The notes: a model not told the origin generated them from the letters alone. DNA of 43,269 nucleotides from Nemertoderma westbladi (GCA_032718475.1 JAUCBJ010008255.1:1-43269), one strand, 5' to 3'; positions 1-9,635 are shown, numbered from the stretch's first letter. Numbers and translations: made by a program.

Positions 1-46
1 TTTAGGAGCGGCCGCGGTATTCACCTCCCTCATAGCGGCCGCGGCG
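1..46. other. Two NotI-type octamers at the window edge
   Basis: The octamer GCGGCCGC occurs twice within about 40 bases, each time followed by GG. The surrounding DNA is AT-rich, so two such sites this close are unexpected by chance. They may be linker or adapter sequence, an assembly junction, or a real GC-rich patch next to the LINE fragment. Which of these it is cannot be decided from the sequence. Confidence 0.5.
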
Positions 47-361
47 GTGTTGCGTCAAATGGAGAAATATTTATCCCACCAAGTTTGTAAATTGATGTTT
101 GATATTCATAACAATGCCAAATCTTCATTAACCCATCTTTTTAGGAAATTTTCATCAACCCATTCGTACAACACACGTTCATCAGCATCAGGATCATTTA
201 TACTTCCCCTTGTGCGTCTTAATGTAGCCCATCAGTCTCTTGCATTGCAAGGTCCACTGATTTGGAATAACCTAAACCCCTCTATTAGAAAAATTACAAG
301 TAAACCGATCTTTTTGAAAAAAATAAAAGATTTGTTACTCAACCTTCACTCAGAGCTTTAG
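47..361 (+). pseudogene. C-terminal fragment of a non-LTR retrotransposon reverse transcriptase ORF
   Basis: The frame ends in a stop at 359-361. It encodes about 100 residues with the pattern HSYNTRS, then an F-x-P-x-V-R stretch, then a GPLIWNNL motif and a Lys/Leu-rich tail. This is the usual look of the extreme C-terminus of CR1/L2/Jockey-like LINE polyproteins, downstream of the reverse transcriptase domain. No endonuclease or polymerase core is present, so this is a 5'-truncated or edge-truncated copy. The first in-frame ATG is at 59, but the true start would lie far upstream. The AT-rich DNA to about 931 may be its 3' UTR. The family is recognised by pattern only and the clade is uncertain. 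Confidence 0.6.
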
Positions 362-931
362 AATTTTTTATACAACCTGGAAAATAGGTAGTAATAATAA
401 GGAAATAAGTATTATATTTTTATCTTAATCTATATAACATTTGTTCGTAGCAATACAAATTCAGCTTCCGTAAAAATAATACATTGTTGATGACACCGAC
501 AGCTAAATGATATTAATATTATTTATTAACGTTTTATACTTTCAATTAAATATTTTAACATTAATCGTAGCAGCAACCCACCCCCCCCCCCCCCCCCCCC
601 CCCCACAGGGGGACAGTAAACCACTAGCTAAGCTATTATACTGTCCTCCTGCCATAAACTACTTTATGCTAAACAAAGATAATAAATAATCTTTATCTGC
701 CAAGATATTTCCGTCATTACCATAAGTTATTTTAATATTTTTTTTTCGAAGTTGCTTATGAGTTACTTACTTACTGGTTCTAATATTCCTTGGTGTGTTC
801 ATTTTATGGCAGCGGTTATGGTCCCCAGACATTTTTGGTTTAGCAACAGGACGACATTTCGTCTTTTTTGTCTATGCAATTTGTTTTTTGTTTTGTTTAT
901 GGAAAAATAAATTTCTTATCTTATCTTATAG
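362..931 (+). mobile_element. Probable LINE 3' UTR and tail, interrupted by a poly-C tract
   Basis: This AT-rich stretch follows the LINE stop codon and has no coding signal. It holds a C homopolymer at 581-604 (24 bases). Near its end comes a T/G-rich stretch, an AATAAA at about 906-911, and a short TTATC tandem at about 915-930, which looks like a LINE 3' tail. Joining it to the fragment at 47-361 is inference from order and strand. Confidence 0.4.
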
Positions 932-933
932 TT

Positions 934-1047
934 TTTTCATAGCAACGGTAAGTTAATTCTTAGCAACGGAATGTTTTTACATGGTAACAAGTAGTTTTCA
1001 AGGAATCCCAAGTAGTAACACCACCTTGTGACGAGTTTTCTATAGCA
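934..1047. repeat. Left arm of an inverted repeat with X-box-like motifs
   Basis: The reverse complement of 2092-2253 matches this segment closely. Shared blocks include TAGCAACGGTAAGTTAAT, the block around ACATGGTAACAA, and the block AGTAGTAACACCACCTTG. The right arm carries about 35 extra bases. The arms flank the frameshifted ORF at 1432-2100, so they resemble the ends of a transposable element or a captured segment. Confidence 0.7.
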
Positions 1048-1431
1048 ACAATGCGTTTAGTGCATAGTAACAGTACGTTTATCACAGATGCGGAATATTG
1101 TAACCCCCCCTCCCCTCCCCCGCAATTGAGAGTGTATCAAGGTCTTGAATTAATACACACTATATTCCAGGTCATGGTGTATATACGTATACAACCATTT
1201 ATTCTAGAACAAGATGAATTGCAAAATAATAAAATATAAAATAAAAAAATAACAAAGCTATTCGCCCAGTTGATTTGGAATTTTTATTACAACATGAACT
1301 GATTCCTGTTCGAATATCCCCTAGCCTGTTCGAATATCTACAGATGGCAGTTTACATACAGCAATCAAATCGCTCTTAACTGATATCCTAATAATACGGA
1401 TCTACAGTACTTACTCCACCTAGCGTACAAC
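1048..1431. other. Spacer inside the inverted repeat, no gene seen
   Basis: This AT-rich spacer carries a C-rich patch near 1101-1120. At 1305-1340 there is a short tandem of CTGTTCGAATATC (two close copies). No convincing reading frame was found. Confidence 0.4.
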
Positions 1432-2140
1432 TTTTTGGAAGAACTAGTAAGTGATGGACAAGCGATGGTGATGGCATTGGGTAAATCACGTGGTGTGGTT
1501 ACATTTGGTGATTATGACGATATGTTTGTGGAGTCTTTTCTGGATAAAGGGAAACTATTTGACCGAATTGATGAGACATCCGATCATTACCAACAGTGTT
1601 CCATCAAGGATGGTACAAGGAAAAAGCGGAGCAAAGATCATAGACCAATACGACGGGTCAATAAAGATTCCTCAGTCCCATTATCCAGTAACTGGGCAAG
1701 TTTTATACCCTTGGGTGAGAATAAGCTTGACTTGTCTGAGCTATTAACTGAAAACATAATATGTCGAGCTCCTGTAAGCAAGGTACTTGTAGTAGCAGGA
1801 GGTCTTCGTGATATAATTATCACAGATCATCTGATAGAGATTTAGAAGTATCTTCACTGCAAGGAAATCATGAAGAGGTAGACACTCGTATAGTATTGCA
1901 CTGCCTGAACATTGATGCAGATTCTATAGTGGAATCGTCTAGAGAGACAGATGTTCTTGTGTTACTCATAGCCCACTACAGTAAAATGACATGTGCTCAG
2001 TTATGCCTGAAGTCAGGGACTTCAAAGAAGCCACGTTATATTCCAGCGCACAAAATTTATAAAAGATTATCTCGTGATCTAGTATCTAGTTGCTATAGAA
2101 AACTCGTCGCAAGGTGGTGTTACTACTTGGGATTCCTTGA
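1432..2140 (+). pseudogene. Frameshifted copy of the invertebrate repetitive 'HEEADTR' protein family
   Basis: Two adjoining frames make one protein. Frame A (1435-1845) begins with a DGQAMVMALGK block, then TFGDYDD, FDRIDE, a GTRKKRSK basic stretch, RPIRRV, ENKLDLSELL, and VVAGG. After a frame change at about 1812-1840 the second frame (open from 1812 to 2147) gives NHEEVDTRIVLHC, RETDVLVLLIAH and GTSKKPRYIPAHKI. This order matches a repetitive family I know from many cnidarian, mollusc and echinoderm genomes. Its biochemical role is not established; the acidic pattern HEE-x-DTR plus DTDVL is reminiscent of PIN-type nucleases, but that is only a resemblance. The C-terminal part is missing here. 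There is no ATG at the start: the first codon is TTG in an open frame. A dead copy is the likely reading. Confidence 0.65.
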
Positions 2141-2253
2141 AAACTAGTTGTTACCATGTAAAAACATTCCGTTGCTAAGGTAAACTCGTCATTACTATAC
2201 AAACGTCCCCGTTGCTTAGGATTAACTTACCGTTGCTATAGAAAAAACAAATA
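2092..2253. repeat. Right arm of the inverted repeat with X-box-like motifs
   Basis: This is the reverse-complement partner of 934-1047. It includes CGTTGCTATAG at its outer edge, TTACCATGT, and CCGTTGCTAAGGTAA. Compared with the left arm it contains an extra segment around 2183-2215. Confidence 0.7.
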
Positions 2254-2771
2254 CAGAGTTGATTATTGCCACTGTAAAACTCACCTTTTATGTTCTTTAT
2301 AAAATATGTTTTTGTAGTGAAAAGACCGCTGTTACAATGAAAAAATGTCGTTGCTAAGCTAAAGTAGCCGTTGCTATGCAAAAATTATCATTGTTATACA
2401 AAACATGCCATCACTACAGATAACTTGCTCCTCTTATTTAAAACCTATGCAAAAATGTTCTTATGAAAAACCCCCGGTTGCTATGGTAAACTTTCGTTGC
2501 TAAGAAAATAAAGTAAATTAAAACATATTTTAGTGATTTGGTATACGTCCCAGATTTTAAAATTTGTCTGAACTGCACTATTTAAAAAATTTTGGGAAAC
2601 CCAACAGTTATTATCGTATTAGGAGGAAAATTTGTCAAATAGAATAACTACAGAAGACCCCATATTCTTTTAAATATCAAAAATCTTTAAATTATTAATC
2701 TCTAAGGCGAATAAAATACCAACGATATTTGAAATATATAAATAATAAAATATGCCCGTTGCTATGGTAAC
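2254..2771. repeat. Degenerate cluster of GTTGCTATGGTAAC-like motifs
   Basis: No gene was seen. The stretch is dotted with CGTTGCTAAG/CGTTGCTATG motifs, for example near 2348, 2369, 2476 and 2494, and a complete copy GTTGCTATGGTAAC at 2758-2771 that directly abuts the LTR. The motif resembles the RFX X-box palindrome (GTTRCC, short spacer, RGYAAC). The same motif recurs on the other side of the retrotransposon near 14627 and 14984, so this host repeat was split by the insertion. Confidence 0.55.
2767..2771. repeat. Target-site duplication (left copy), GTAAC
   Basis: GTAAC directly precedes the first TG of the 5' LTR and recurs at 14505-14509 after a TAACA terminus. Five bases is a usual target-duplication length for BEL/Pao elements. 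Removing the element would leave ATGGTAACAATAG, which fits the host motif (compare ATGGTAACAAG near 981). Confidence 0.6.
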
Positions 2772-3128
2772 TGTTACGGTATATGGCGCTGTATCCATAT
2801 TATTAGTCATCATGCAGTATGCAATATTAGTCCGTTGTGCAGTATGCAATATTAGTCTGTTATACTGTACGTAATATTAGTCCATTGTGCAGCGTGATAT
2901 TTTAGATAAGGCATAATAACGCAGTGGTATTTAGATAGGGAAATCAAAACGCCCATATATTTGAGTCCATCCATTTTGTATAGTATGTAGCCCTACCTAC
3001 GTAATTTTGTATTAGGATATATGTAGATAGTTCCAGGGTAGCGAGTTTATTCGGACCCTGGATTTTGTGCTTGCTGATATTAGTTTGATAGGGCTAGCAT
3101 ATAGGGACGCCGTCCTGGCCATTCAGCA
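2772..3128 (+). repeat. 5' LTR (357 bp; perhaps only the upstream part of a longer LTR)
   Basis: It starts TGTTACGG and the match to 12335-12691 ends at CAGCA (3124-3128). Inside are three or four copies of an AATATTAGTCNNTTGTGCAG-like motif (2800-2893), giving a short tandem structure. I see no TATAAA box in it. The bases after it are TGGAATACGCGG, whose TGG could start a primer binding site, but no tRNA match is assigned. Confidence 0.85.
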
Positions 3129-3181
3129 TGGAATACGCGGATGGAGCGCCGACCCAGTTCGACGGAGAACTTCCGGGTTAA
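3128..3181 (+). other. Out-of-frame 17-codon upstream ORF overlapping the gag-pol start
   Basis: An ATG at 3128-3130 spans the LTR/internal junction in a good context (AGCATGG) and runs to a TAA at 3179-3181, overlapping the gag-pol ATG at 3141 in another frame. It could lower initiation at 3141, or the junction ATG may have been created by a deletion. This is read directly from sequence; any effect on translation is inferred. Confidence 0.4.
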
Positions 3182-6100
3182 ACCGGAAGAGGGATCGTAT
3201 GAGAGACAGCGGATTACTCAGATAGAGCCGACTATACAACAGAACCCTAGCCAGGAATTTATTACGAGGGACGAGTTGAGTGCTAGTTTAGCGCAAGCTA
3301 TATCGCCGCACATCCAACCTATAACGGACATGCTTAGCAACCTACGGTTAAAGGAAGCAGCCCAGGTAAGGAGTAATTCTAATCCTAGCAGGCCTGAGTT
3401 AGATAAAGTCCAGCCTAGTCAACGAGTACGCATATCGGAGGAGACTATACCACATAGACCTCAGGTAAGGACGCCTGTCCCGAACATCTCTAATCCCAAT
3501 TTCGAAAATTCGGCCGAGAAATTTATTGAGGAGGCTTGGATCAGGGCCTCGGGGCGCAAACCATCGCGAGCGCTAAGGACTGACACCGAGTCAAGCGATG
3601 AAGAGGAAGACATGAGACGTCATAAGTCCCGAAACTATAAAGAAAGAAGGACGGACGCGGAGCAGGTAAGTTTCAACCACCGGGAAAGGAACAGACTTAA
3701 CAACCCTGCGGAACTAAACCATTTGTTAACCCGGAACGACGCAACCCTTAGGGACATAGGTAAGTTTGCTGCTAGGCAAGGACTGCCGACGCAACAACCC
3801 CAGAAGTTTATGGGCAACCATAAGCATTGGAGGACTTTCAAAACCTATGTCGACGAGCAGCTAACCAACAGCACCTTTACTCCCAACGAGAAGTTCAACT
3901 ATTTGCTTCAGATGCTCCATCGAGAACCTAGAGCCATTGCTGATAACTTCGTCGGCAACGAAAGAGCATTCGAGTTAGCGATGAAGACACTTAGTGACAT
4001 CTACGGGAATAAAACCAAGATGGCACAGTCGATAGTAGAAGACTTGGGTAAGGGCGGAAGGATTACAACTCCGTTAGAGCTGTTGAACTTAGCGAACGCT
4101 ATTTCGAACGCATTGGAGATCTTGAGGACGGTGAATCTACCTCATCATGGTGATCACGCCGAAGTTTTGAAAAGCGTAATAAGACGTCTAAACATGCGTT
4201 ACAGACAGAAATGGCGCAAATTAGAGAATAAGTTGGAGGGCCAAGGTAAGGTGTTGACACTTCAGCATATTCATGACATGATAGCCACAGACGCAGTAGC
4301 AGAGATGAAATCAAACTTCTCAGAAGAGAATATGAGGGAGTCTAAACCTGTTACCGGTAAGTCTATGGTAAGTTTTGACGATGACAGGACCACTGTGACA
4401 TTTAACTCAGTAGACAGATATAATTCGAATACCCCAGCCTTTAGATCAGACTCGCGAGTATGGTCAGGTGAGCGGTTAGATAGACCTAGGTTAAAGCAAC
4501 AGGAGTTGCCGGATGGATTTGTAGGTTGCCAATACTGTTTACTAAAGGAGGTAAGATCTGACGACCATAAGTTAGATAGTTGCAGACGGTTCAAAGAATT
4601 AAATTCGGAACAGAGAAGAATTCAAGTGCGGACGTTGGACACCTGTTGGGCATGTCTTGCGCCAGGCCATGTATGGCGGCAGTGCCCGAACAGCAAGGAC
4701 GGATGCATGGAATGCGGCAGACTACATCACAAGTTGCTACATGCGGATTTCCACACCCCAACGGACCGTTACTTACAGCAAAATCCTCACAGGAAGGGGA
4801 GCAAAGAACCCGTATCGATAAGGAGGAATACGTACACTGGCATCCAGGACGATGGTTACCAACCAGGTTCGTCGGACGAGGATGGCGAGTCGAGCGCAAG
4901 AGAGGTGACCTGCCAAGGTTTCACCGCGGATAGTTCATCGACCAGCGCGCGGACGTATTTATCATCGGCCACGTCGGAAATATTTAGCGTGATTCCGGTG
5001 AAACTCACCGGCGATAAGGGATCGAAGAGAATATATGTGATGTTGGACACTGCGTCCACATTATCGTATATCGACGAGGAAGTGGCGAGAGCTATTTCTA
5101 GCTTCCAGGACGCCGAGGAGATCCAAATAGAGTTGAAGTCTATGCACGGAGTAGGTGACCTCAAGGGACACAGAATTTCGGTGGAACTAGATTCCCTACT
5201 TCCGAGAGACCAGCATACTCGACAAGAACGGAAAGCTTTGCCATTGGACGGATTTAAGTGTCTAGCTATGAAGGGATTCGGCAGGCAGTTAGGTAAGGTG
5301 CCGCCGATGAGTCCCATAGCACAGGAGTATTTTGACAAGCTCAGGATACCCAGACACCAGGTAGGTTATAGGAATGTTTCTATGTTGATTGGTGCAGAAC
5401 AGCTGATTGCACACCAGATATGGGAAACGAGACCAGCTGAGCCGCATGTCAATGGACCACATGCCCATAGGACCATACTAGGTTGGTATACACGAGTACC
5501 CATGTCTTATGAGTTTACAGGTGGCGACAAGCCAATGGACAGATACGATGAATTACAGCCTATAACTCAACCACCGTTAGTAGAACCACCAGACATAGAC
5601 GAGTTTAGGAGAACCTGTATTGACCACTATAGTGACTTTAGCGAGTCGGACGAGGAGTTGATTCCCGATAATGTTAGGTTGTCGGAACCACTTCACAATG
5701 ACCGGACAGATAGTGAACCCGAGGACTACTGTTATCAGACCCGTGGGTCTGGTTCAGCGGCCCACGCTACCTATTTGACTAACGTTTTGACTTATACAGA
5801 CATAGTGGAGGGTCAAGTGGCTAAATATCGAGACCTAGACATTTTCCAATACAGTGAGGAGGAATTACAGAAGGAATTGATACGCCAGGACCTCGAGACA
5901 GGAGCCAGAACCGTCGAATGGCTGGATAGGGACGCAATGGAACCCGGTGGATATGACCTAGCCATGTCTACTGATGAGAAACGGTCGCTGGAGATGATGG
6001 AAGACACCATACGTCTGCTACCGACTGGACATTTTGAAGTTGGAATGTTGTGGCGTCGACAACCACCTAAGTTGGAGAACAACTACAGCTTAGCCTTGAA

Positions 6101-9100
6101 AAGATTAAACGGAGTAAGGGCTCGGTTGTTGAAGAATCCGGACATTAGGGAGAAGTATTGCGCCCAGATCAACAACTATTTCGCCAAGGGATTTGCTGGG
6201 AAGGTAGAGGACCCTGACTTAGTGACAGACCAGACTTATTACCTTCCACACCACTATGTGACTCACCCTGACAAGCCAGACAAAGTCCGAGTAGTCAACG
6301 ACTGCGCAGCAGTCTATAGAGGTATGTCCCTGAATTCAGAGTTGATGGATGGTCCCAACCTGAACAATTATTTGATAGGAATACTGTTGCGTTTTAGACA
6401 GCGGCGATTCGCATTTACTTGTGACGTCGAGGCGATGTTCCACCAGGTAAGAGCCTGTAAGGCAGACCAGGATAGCCTTCGATTTCTCTGGTTTGAGAAT
6501 GAAGACTTATCCGGCCCAGTGGTTACATACCAAATGTACGTTAGGATATTTGGCGCCCGCGATAGTCCGAATGGCACGCTGTTCGTTCTAAAGAAAACGG
6601 CAACAGCCCAGATTGGTAAGTATCCAGTAGAAGTAATCGAGTCTATATTGAGAAACTTCTATATGGACGACGGATTGGTGTCCAAGGACACGGCGGAACA
6701 AGCCATAGAAGTGGCTCACGGCCTGCAAGAGTGCTTGGCTACAGGGGGTTTTCCTCTAACCAAGTTCACTACAAACTCGGAGGCCCTATTAGAGTCGTTC
6801 CCGGTAAAAGATCGCGGGAGCGGAGACATAGAATTGGGGGTAGAACCAATTCCCATGGCGCGAGTACTGGGACTCGCTTGGAACCCGAACTCAGACAAGT
6901 TCCAGGTAAGAGTTAGATTTGAGCCCAGTAGCCCAGACAAAGTTTTGACTAAGAGGATTTGCTTATCGACATTAAGTAGACTATTTGACCCGATGAACTT
7001 TATCAGTCCGGTTATATTACAGGCACGAGCGGTCATGAGGAAAATTTGGTTGTCCGACATAGAGTGGGACGAACCAATATCTCCTATACATGCAAAGCAG
7101 TGGAGGGAGTGGGAAGCCGAGTTGCATCTATTGAAAAATATAGATGTACCCCGTTCCTACTTTCCGAATCAGCTGGTATTTCCAGCTGATCTCGAACTCC
7201 ATCTATTTAGTGACGCAAGTGACACCGGCTTTGGTATGGTAGCCTACCTTCGCCGAGAGGTAAGTCAGGACAAGTTTGAGACGGCCTTTGTAACTTCTAG
7301 ATCAAAGACAATGCCGGTCAAATACATGACTGTCCCTCGTGCAGAGTTACAGGCGGCTGTAGTTTCAGTCGAGGTAAGTAAGCAAATAACTGAGGAATTA
7401 GACACGACATTGACCTTATTTTATTGGACGGACGCATCCTTGGTGTTAGTATACATTGCGGCCGACAATATTGCACTAAAGACATTTGTGGCCAACAGAC
7501 GCGCTCAGATCGTTGACTTTTCGACGAAGGAACAATGGAGACATTGTCCGGGAGTGTTGAACCCGGCCGACATAACTTCGAGAGGTGCAATGCCGGCGGA
7601 ATTCTGTCAGGAAGAGTCGCAGGAGTTTTGGTTGCATGGACCTGATTTTCTAACGAGGACACAGGAACATTGGCCAGAGCGACTAAAGATAGTGACCAAT
7701 CCGATGCCTGAAGATGCAGAAGTCAAGGTGGAGAAAGTCTCTAAGTCAAAGTCTAAAGCCAAACTTAAGTCATTGGAGCGGCCTGAAGAGTCATTGGAGC
7801 GGCCTGAAGAGTCATTGGAGCGGCCCGGAGACCTGTCAGACCAACAGACTTACGTGACTACTAGGTCAGGAAGGGTAAGTTATGACATAAAACCACCCTT
7901 ACAGACTAGACGACAGTCACAGTTGGTAAGTGACGGACAGAAAATGACCGACACAATGGATCCTTTGGTTTCCAAACCTGCGGGTTTGGATTCGAAACTT
8001 CCATCAATTAGCGGACAACCGTCGCTGGCATTAGAGTCATGCAGTATTTATGACAAATTACTAAATTCGTCTGCCTCTTGGCTGACAATTTGTAAAAGAA
8101 CTGCGTGGTTAAGCCGATACATTTTGTACCTTTGTTTAAAACATTCGAAATATTTGAGAGAACGAACGAGCACCAATAGTGAGCGAATTCGAAAATTGAA
8201 ACAACCTCTGACAGAGGATGAGATTGATCAAGCGGAATTAAAGCATTTGAAGCATTATCAAATGTGTGCCTTCCCCAAAGAATTCCATCTATTATCGGCT
8301 CAACGACCAGTTCTCTATAAACCCCTTAGAAAATGGAGTCCATTAATCCATAAGGGTTTGATTTGTCATAGATCGAGAATCCAGACTGTCGACATTAACT
8401 CACAGTTTCGGTTCCCAGTGATAATCCCTAGTCACCCAATAGAATTGCAAAGAGCGATTCTATGGGATATACATAAGAGGTTACATCACGCGGGAAAGTT
8501 ACACTGTTTGTCGGCAGCGAGACAGCGATTCATTCTATTGCAGCCAAGCAGGGCAGTCGGCACTATGTACGACGCCTGTCTGGTTTGCAAGAGGGTGAAC
8601 GCCAGAGTATTGGAACAGGAGATGGCTGAACTCCCGGAAGCGAGAGTGCAGGCATATGACCCACCCTTTACGAACACAGGGGTGGATTGTTTTGGTCCGA
8701 TTGAGGCAAAGAGTGGACGGCTGACCCACAAGCGATGGGGTCTGCTACTGACATGTATGGCGAGTAGAGCCATACATATCGAGCGTGTGGCAGACATGTC
8801 GACCAAATCTCTGCTCCTGGCCTTGAAGAGATTTATGGCCAGGAGAGGACTAGTAAAGGCGTTCTACTCCGATAAGGGTACAAACTTTGTCGGAGGGAAT
8901 AGCGAGTTGAACGCGGCTCATAAAGCAGCACAGAATAAGGAAATTTCTGCAGCACTTTTGCCGCAAAGAGTAGAATGGAGATTTAATACTCCAGAAAGTC
9001 CTTGGAGAGGAGGAAGTTGGGAGCGTTTAGTACGCTCTGTAAAGCAGGCCATTGCTAAAACGTTGCCTGTAAACAAACAACTTACCGACGACGAACTGGT

Positions 9101-9635
9101 TACAGCTTTCATTGAAATCGAGCATACACTAAACTCGAGGCCGATAGCTATGTTGCCAGACGGTGTTGCATTAACGCCGAATCATTTGCTAATGCAGAGT
9201 CCAGCATTTCTTGTGCCGGCATCAGAACCCATTAGTGCCGACCTATATAGTCGTAAGAGCTGGAAAGTGACACAATTAGTAGCGTACACATTCTGGGAAT
9301 ATTGGCGGGAATATTATCTTCCCACCATATCCACCAGAACAAAGTGGTACAAAACGGTTCGGAGTCTCCAAAGGGGAGATTACGTGTTGATAACCGAACC
9401 CATTGTCAAGAGAAAGTATTGGGAGACGGGAGTGATCTTGCACACACACCCAGACGTGCAAAACATAGTGCGCACAGTCACTGTGAAAATTAGGTGCAAG
9501 TGTCCGCACCCAAAAAAGTGTAAAACTAATGGTTTACACACCTTGGACCGACCGGTCCAAGATATTGTGTTATTAGAGGAGACACGTATCGAGACGGGAG
9601 ATTATAATTTGTCTCCTGCCTCAAAACTGAATTAG
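3141..9635 (+). CDS. gag-pol: Gag-Pol polyprotein of a BEL/Pao retrotransposon
   Basis: A single uninterrupted frame of 2164 codons starts at ATG 3141; an in-frame TAG at 3102-3104 lies upstream. Gag fills roughly residues 1-540, with an acidic/basic N-terminal region and Cys/His knuckles from C463 and from CWAC at about 502. The retropepsin-like protease has D-T-A-S at 636. The reverse transcriptase carries D1095 in the CDVEAMFHQV motif and YMDD at 1174-1177. RNase H starts near the FSDAS motif (D1358). Integrase shows a His/Cys zinc region from about H1778 to CLVC, then D1849, D1911 and the WER glutamate about 50 residues later, as in BEL/Pao. A DUF5641-like domain ends the protein. Three SLERPEE heptads (21-bp repeats at about 7770-7831) lie between RNase H and integrase. 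No frameshift or internal stop was found, so the proteins could be functional. The sense strand is rich in GGTAAG (see findings). Confidence 0.93.
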   Translation: MERRPSSTENFRVKPEEGSYERQRITQIEPTIQQNPSQEFITRDELSASLAQAISPHIQPITDMLSNLRLKEAAQVRSNSNPSRPELDKVQPSQRVRISEETIPHRPQVRTPVPNISNPNFENSAEKFIEEAWIRASGRKPSRALRTDTESSDEEEDMRRHKSRNYKERRTDAEQVSFNHRERNRLNNPAELNHLLTRNDATLRDIGKFAARQGLPTQQPQKFMGNHKHWRTFKTYVDEQLTNSTFTPNEKFNYLLQMLHREPRAIADNFVGNERAFELAMKTLSDIYGNKTKMAQSIVEDLGKGGRITTPLELLNLANAISNALEILRTVNLPHHGDHAEVLKSVIRRLNMRYRQKWRKLENKLEGQGKVLTLQHIHDMIATDAVAEMKSNFSEENMRESKPVTGKSMVSFDDDRTTVTFNSVDRYNSNTPAFRSDSRVWSGERLDRPRLKQQELPDGFVGCQYCLLKEVRSDDHKLDSCRRFKELNSEQRRIQVRTLDTCWACLAPGHVWRQCPNSKDGCMECGRLHHKLLHADFHTPTDRYLQQNPHRKGSKEPVSIRRNTYTGIQDDGYQPGSSDEDGESSAREVTCQGFTADSSSTSARTYLSSATSEIFSVIPVKLTGDKGSKRIYVMLDTASTLSYIDEEVARAISSFQDAEEIQIELKSMHGVGDLKGHRISVELDSLLPRDQHTRQERKALPLDGFKCLAMKGFGRQLGKVPPMSPIAQEYFDKLRIPRHQVGYRNVSMLIGAEQLIAHQIWETRPAEPHVNGPHAHRTILGWYTRVPMSYEFTGGDKPMDRYDELQPITQPPLVEPPDIDEFRRTCIDHYSDFSESDEELIPDNVRLSEPLHNDRTDSEPEDYCYQTRGSGSAAHATYLTNVLTYTDIVEGQVAKYRDLDIFQYSEEELQKELIRQDLETGARTVEWLDRDAMEPGGYDLAMSTDEKRSLEMMEDTIRLLPTGHFEVGMLWRRQPPKLENNYSLALKRLNGVRARLLKNPDIREKYCAQINNYFAKGFAGKVEDPDLVTDQTYYLPHHYVTHPDKPDKVRVVNDCAAVYRGMSLNSELMDGPNLNNYLIGILLRFRQRRFAFTCDVEAMFHQVRACKADQDSLRFLWFENEDLSGPVVTYQMYVRIFGARDSPNGTLFVLKKTATAQIGKYPVEVIESILRNFYMDDGLVSKDTAEQAIEVAHGLQECLATGGFPLTKFTTNSEALLESFPVKDRGSGDIELGVEPIPMARVLGLAWNPNSDKFQVRVRFEPSSPDKVLTKRICLSTLSRLFDPMNFISPVILQARAVMRKIWLSDIEWDEPISPIHAKQWREWEAELHLLKNIDVPRSYFPNQLVFPADLELHLFSDASDTGFGMVAYLRREVSQDKFETAFVTSRSKTMPVKYMTVPRAELQAAVVSVEVSKQITEELDTTLTLFYWTDASLVLVYIAADNIALKTFVANRRAQIVDFSTKEQWRHCPGVLNPADITSRGAMPAEFCQEESQEFWLHGPDFLTRTQEHWPERLKIVTNPMPEDAEVKVEKVSKSKSKAKLKSLERPEESLERPEESLERPGDLSDQQTYVTTRSGRVSYDIKPPLQTRRQSQLVSDGQKMTDTMDPLVSKPAGLDSKLPSISGQPSLALESCSIYDKLLNSSASWLTICKRTAWLSRYILYLCLKHSKYLRERTSTNSERIRKLKQPLTEDEIDQAELKHLKHYQMCAFPKEFHLLSAQRPVLYKPLRKWSPLIHKGLICHRSRIQTVDINSQFRFPVIIPSHPIELQRAILWDIHKRLHHAGKLHCLSAARQRFILLQPSRAVGTMYDACLVCKRVNARVLEQEMAELPEARVQAYDPPFTNTGVDCFGPIEAKSGRLTHKRWGLLLTCMASRAIHIERVADMSTKSLLLALKRFMARRGLVKAFYSDKGTNFVGGNSELNAAHKAAQNKEISAALLPQRVEWRFNTPESPWRGGSWERLVRSVKQAIAKTLPVNKQLTDDELVTAFIEIEHTLNSRPIAMLPDGVALTPNHLLMQSPAFLVPASEPISADLYSRKSWKVTQLVAYTFWEYWREYYLPTISTRTKWYKTVRSLQRGDYVLITEPIVKRKYWETGVILHTHPDVQNIVRTVTVKIRCKCPHPKKCKTNGLHTLDRPVQDIVLLEETRIETGDYNLSPASKLN
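7770..7831 (+). repeat. 21-bp tandem repeat inside pol (three SLERPEE heptads)
   Basis: Three near-perfect 21-bp units lie in frame between RNase H and integrase. They add charged Ser-Leu-Glu-Arg-Pro heptads in a linker that is otherwise Lys/Ser-rich. The third unit differs by GAAG to CGGAG changes at its end. Confidence 0.85.
7972..7989 (+). other. Palindromic hairpin CCAAACC-TGCG-GGTTTGG, copy 1 of 3
   Basis: A 7-bp stem with a 4-base loop lies within the pol frame. Closely related palindromes lie at 10062-10078 and 11739-11754 in the non-coding 3' spacer. GGTTTCCAAACC just upstream overlaps it as a second palindrome. Confidence 0.6.

Noticed and set aside
3100-3140. Loss of the 5' LTR part by splicing of an RNA intermediate
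   Set aside because: The bases after the shared segment in the 3' copy are GCCAGG, without a GT donor at the junction.
4856-5338. 160-codon minus-strand frame inside gag-pol
   Set aside because: It is a shadow of the strong plus-strand frame, with no recognisable protein.
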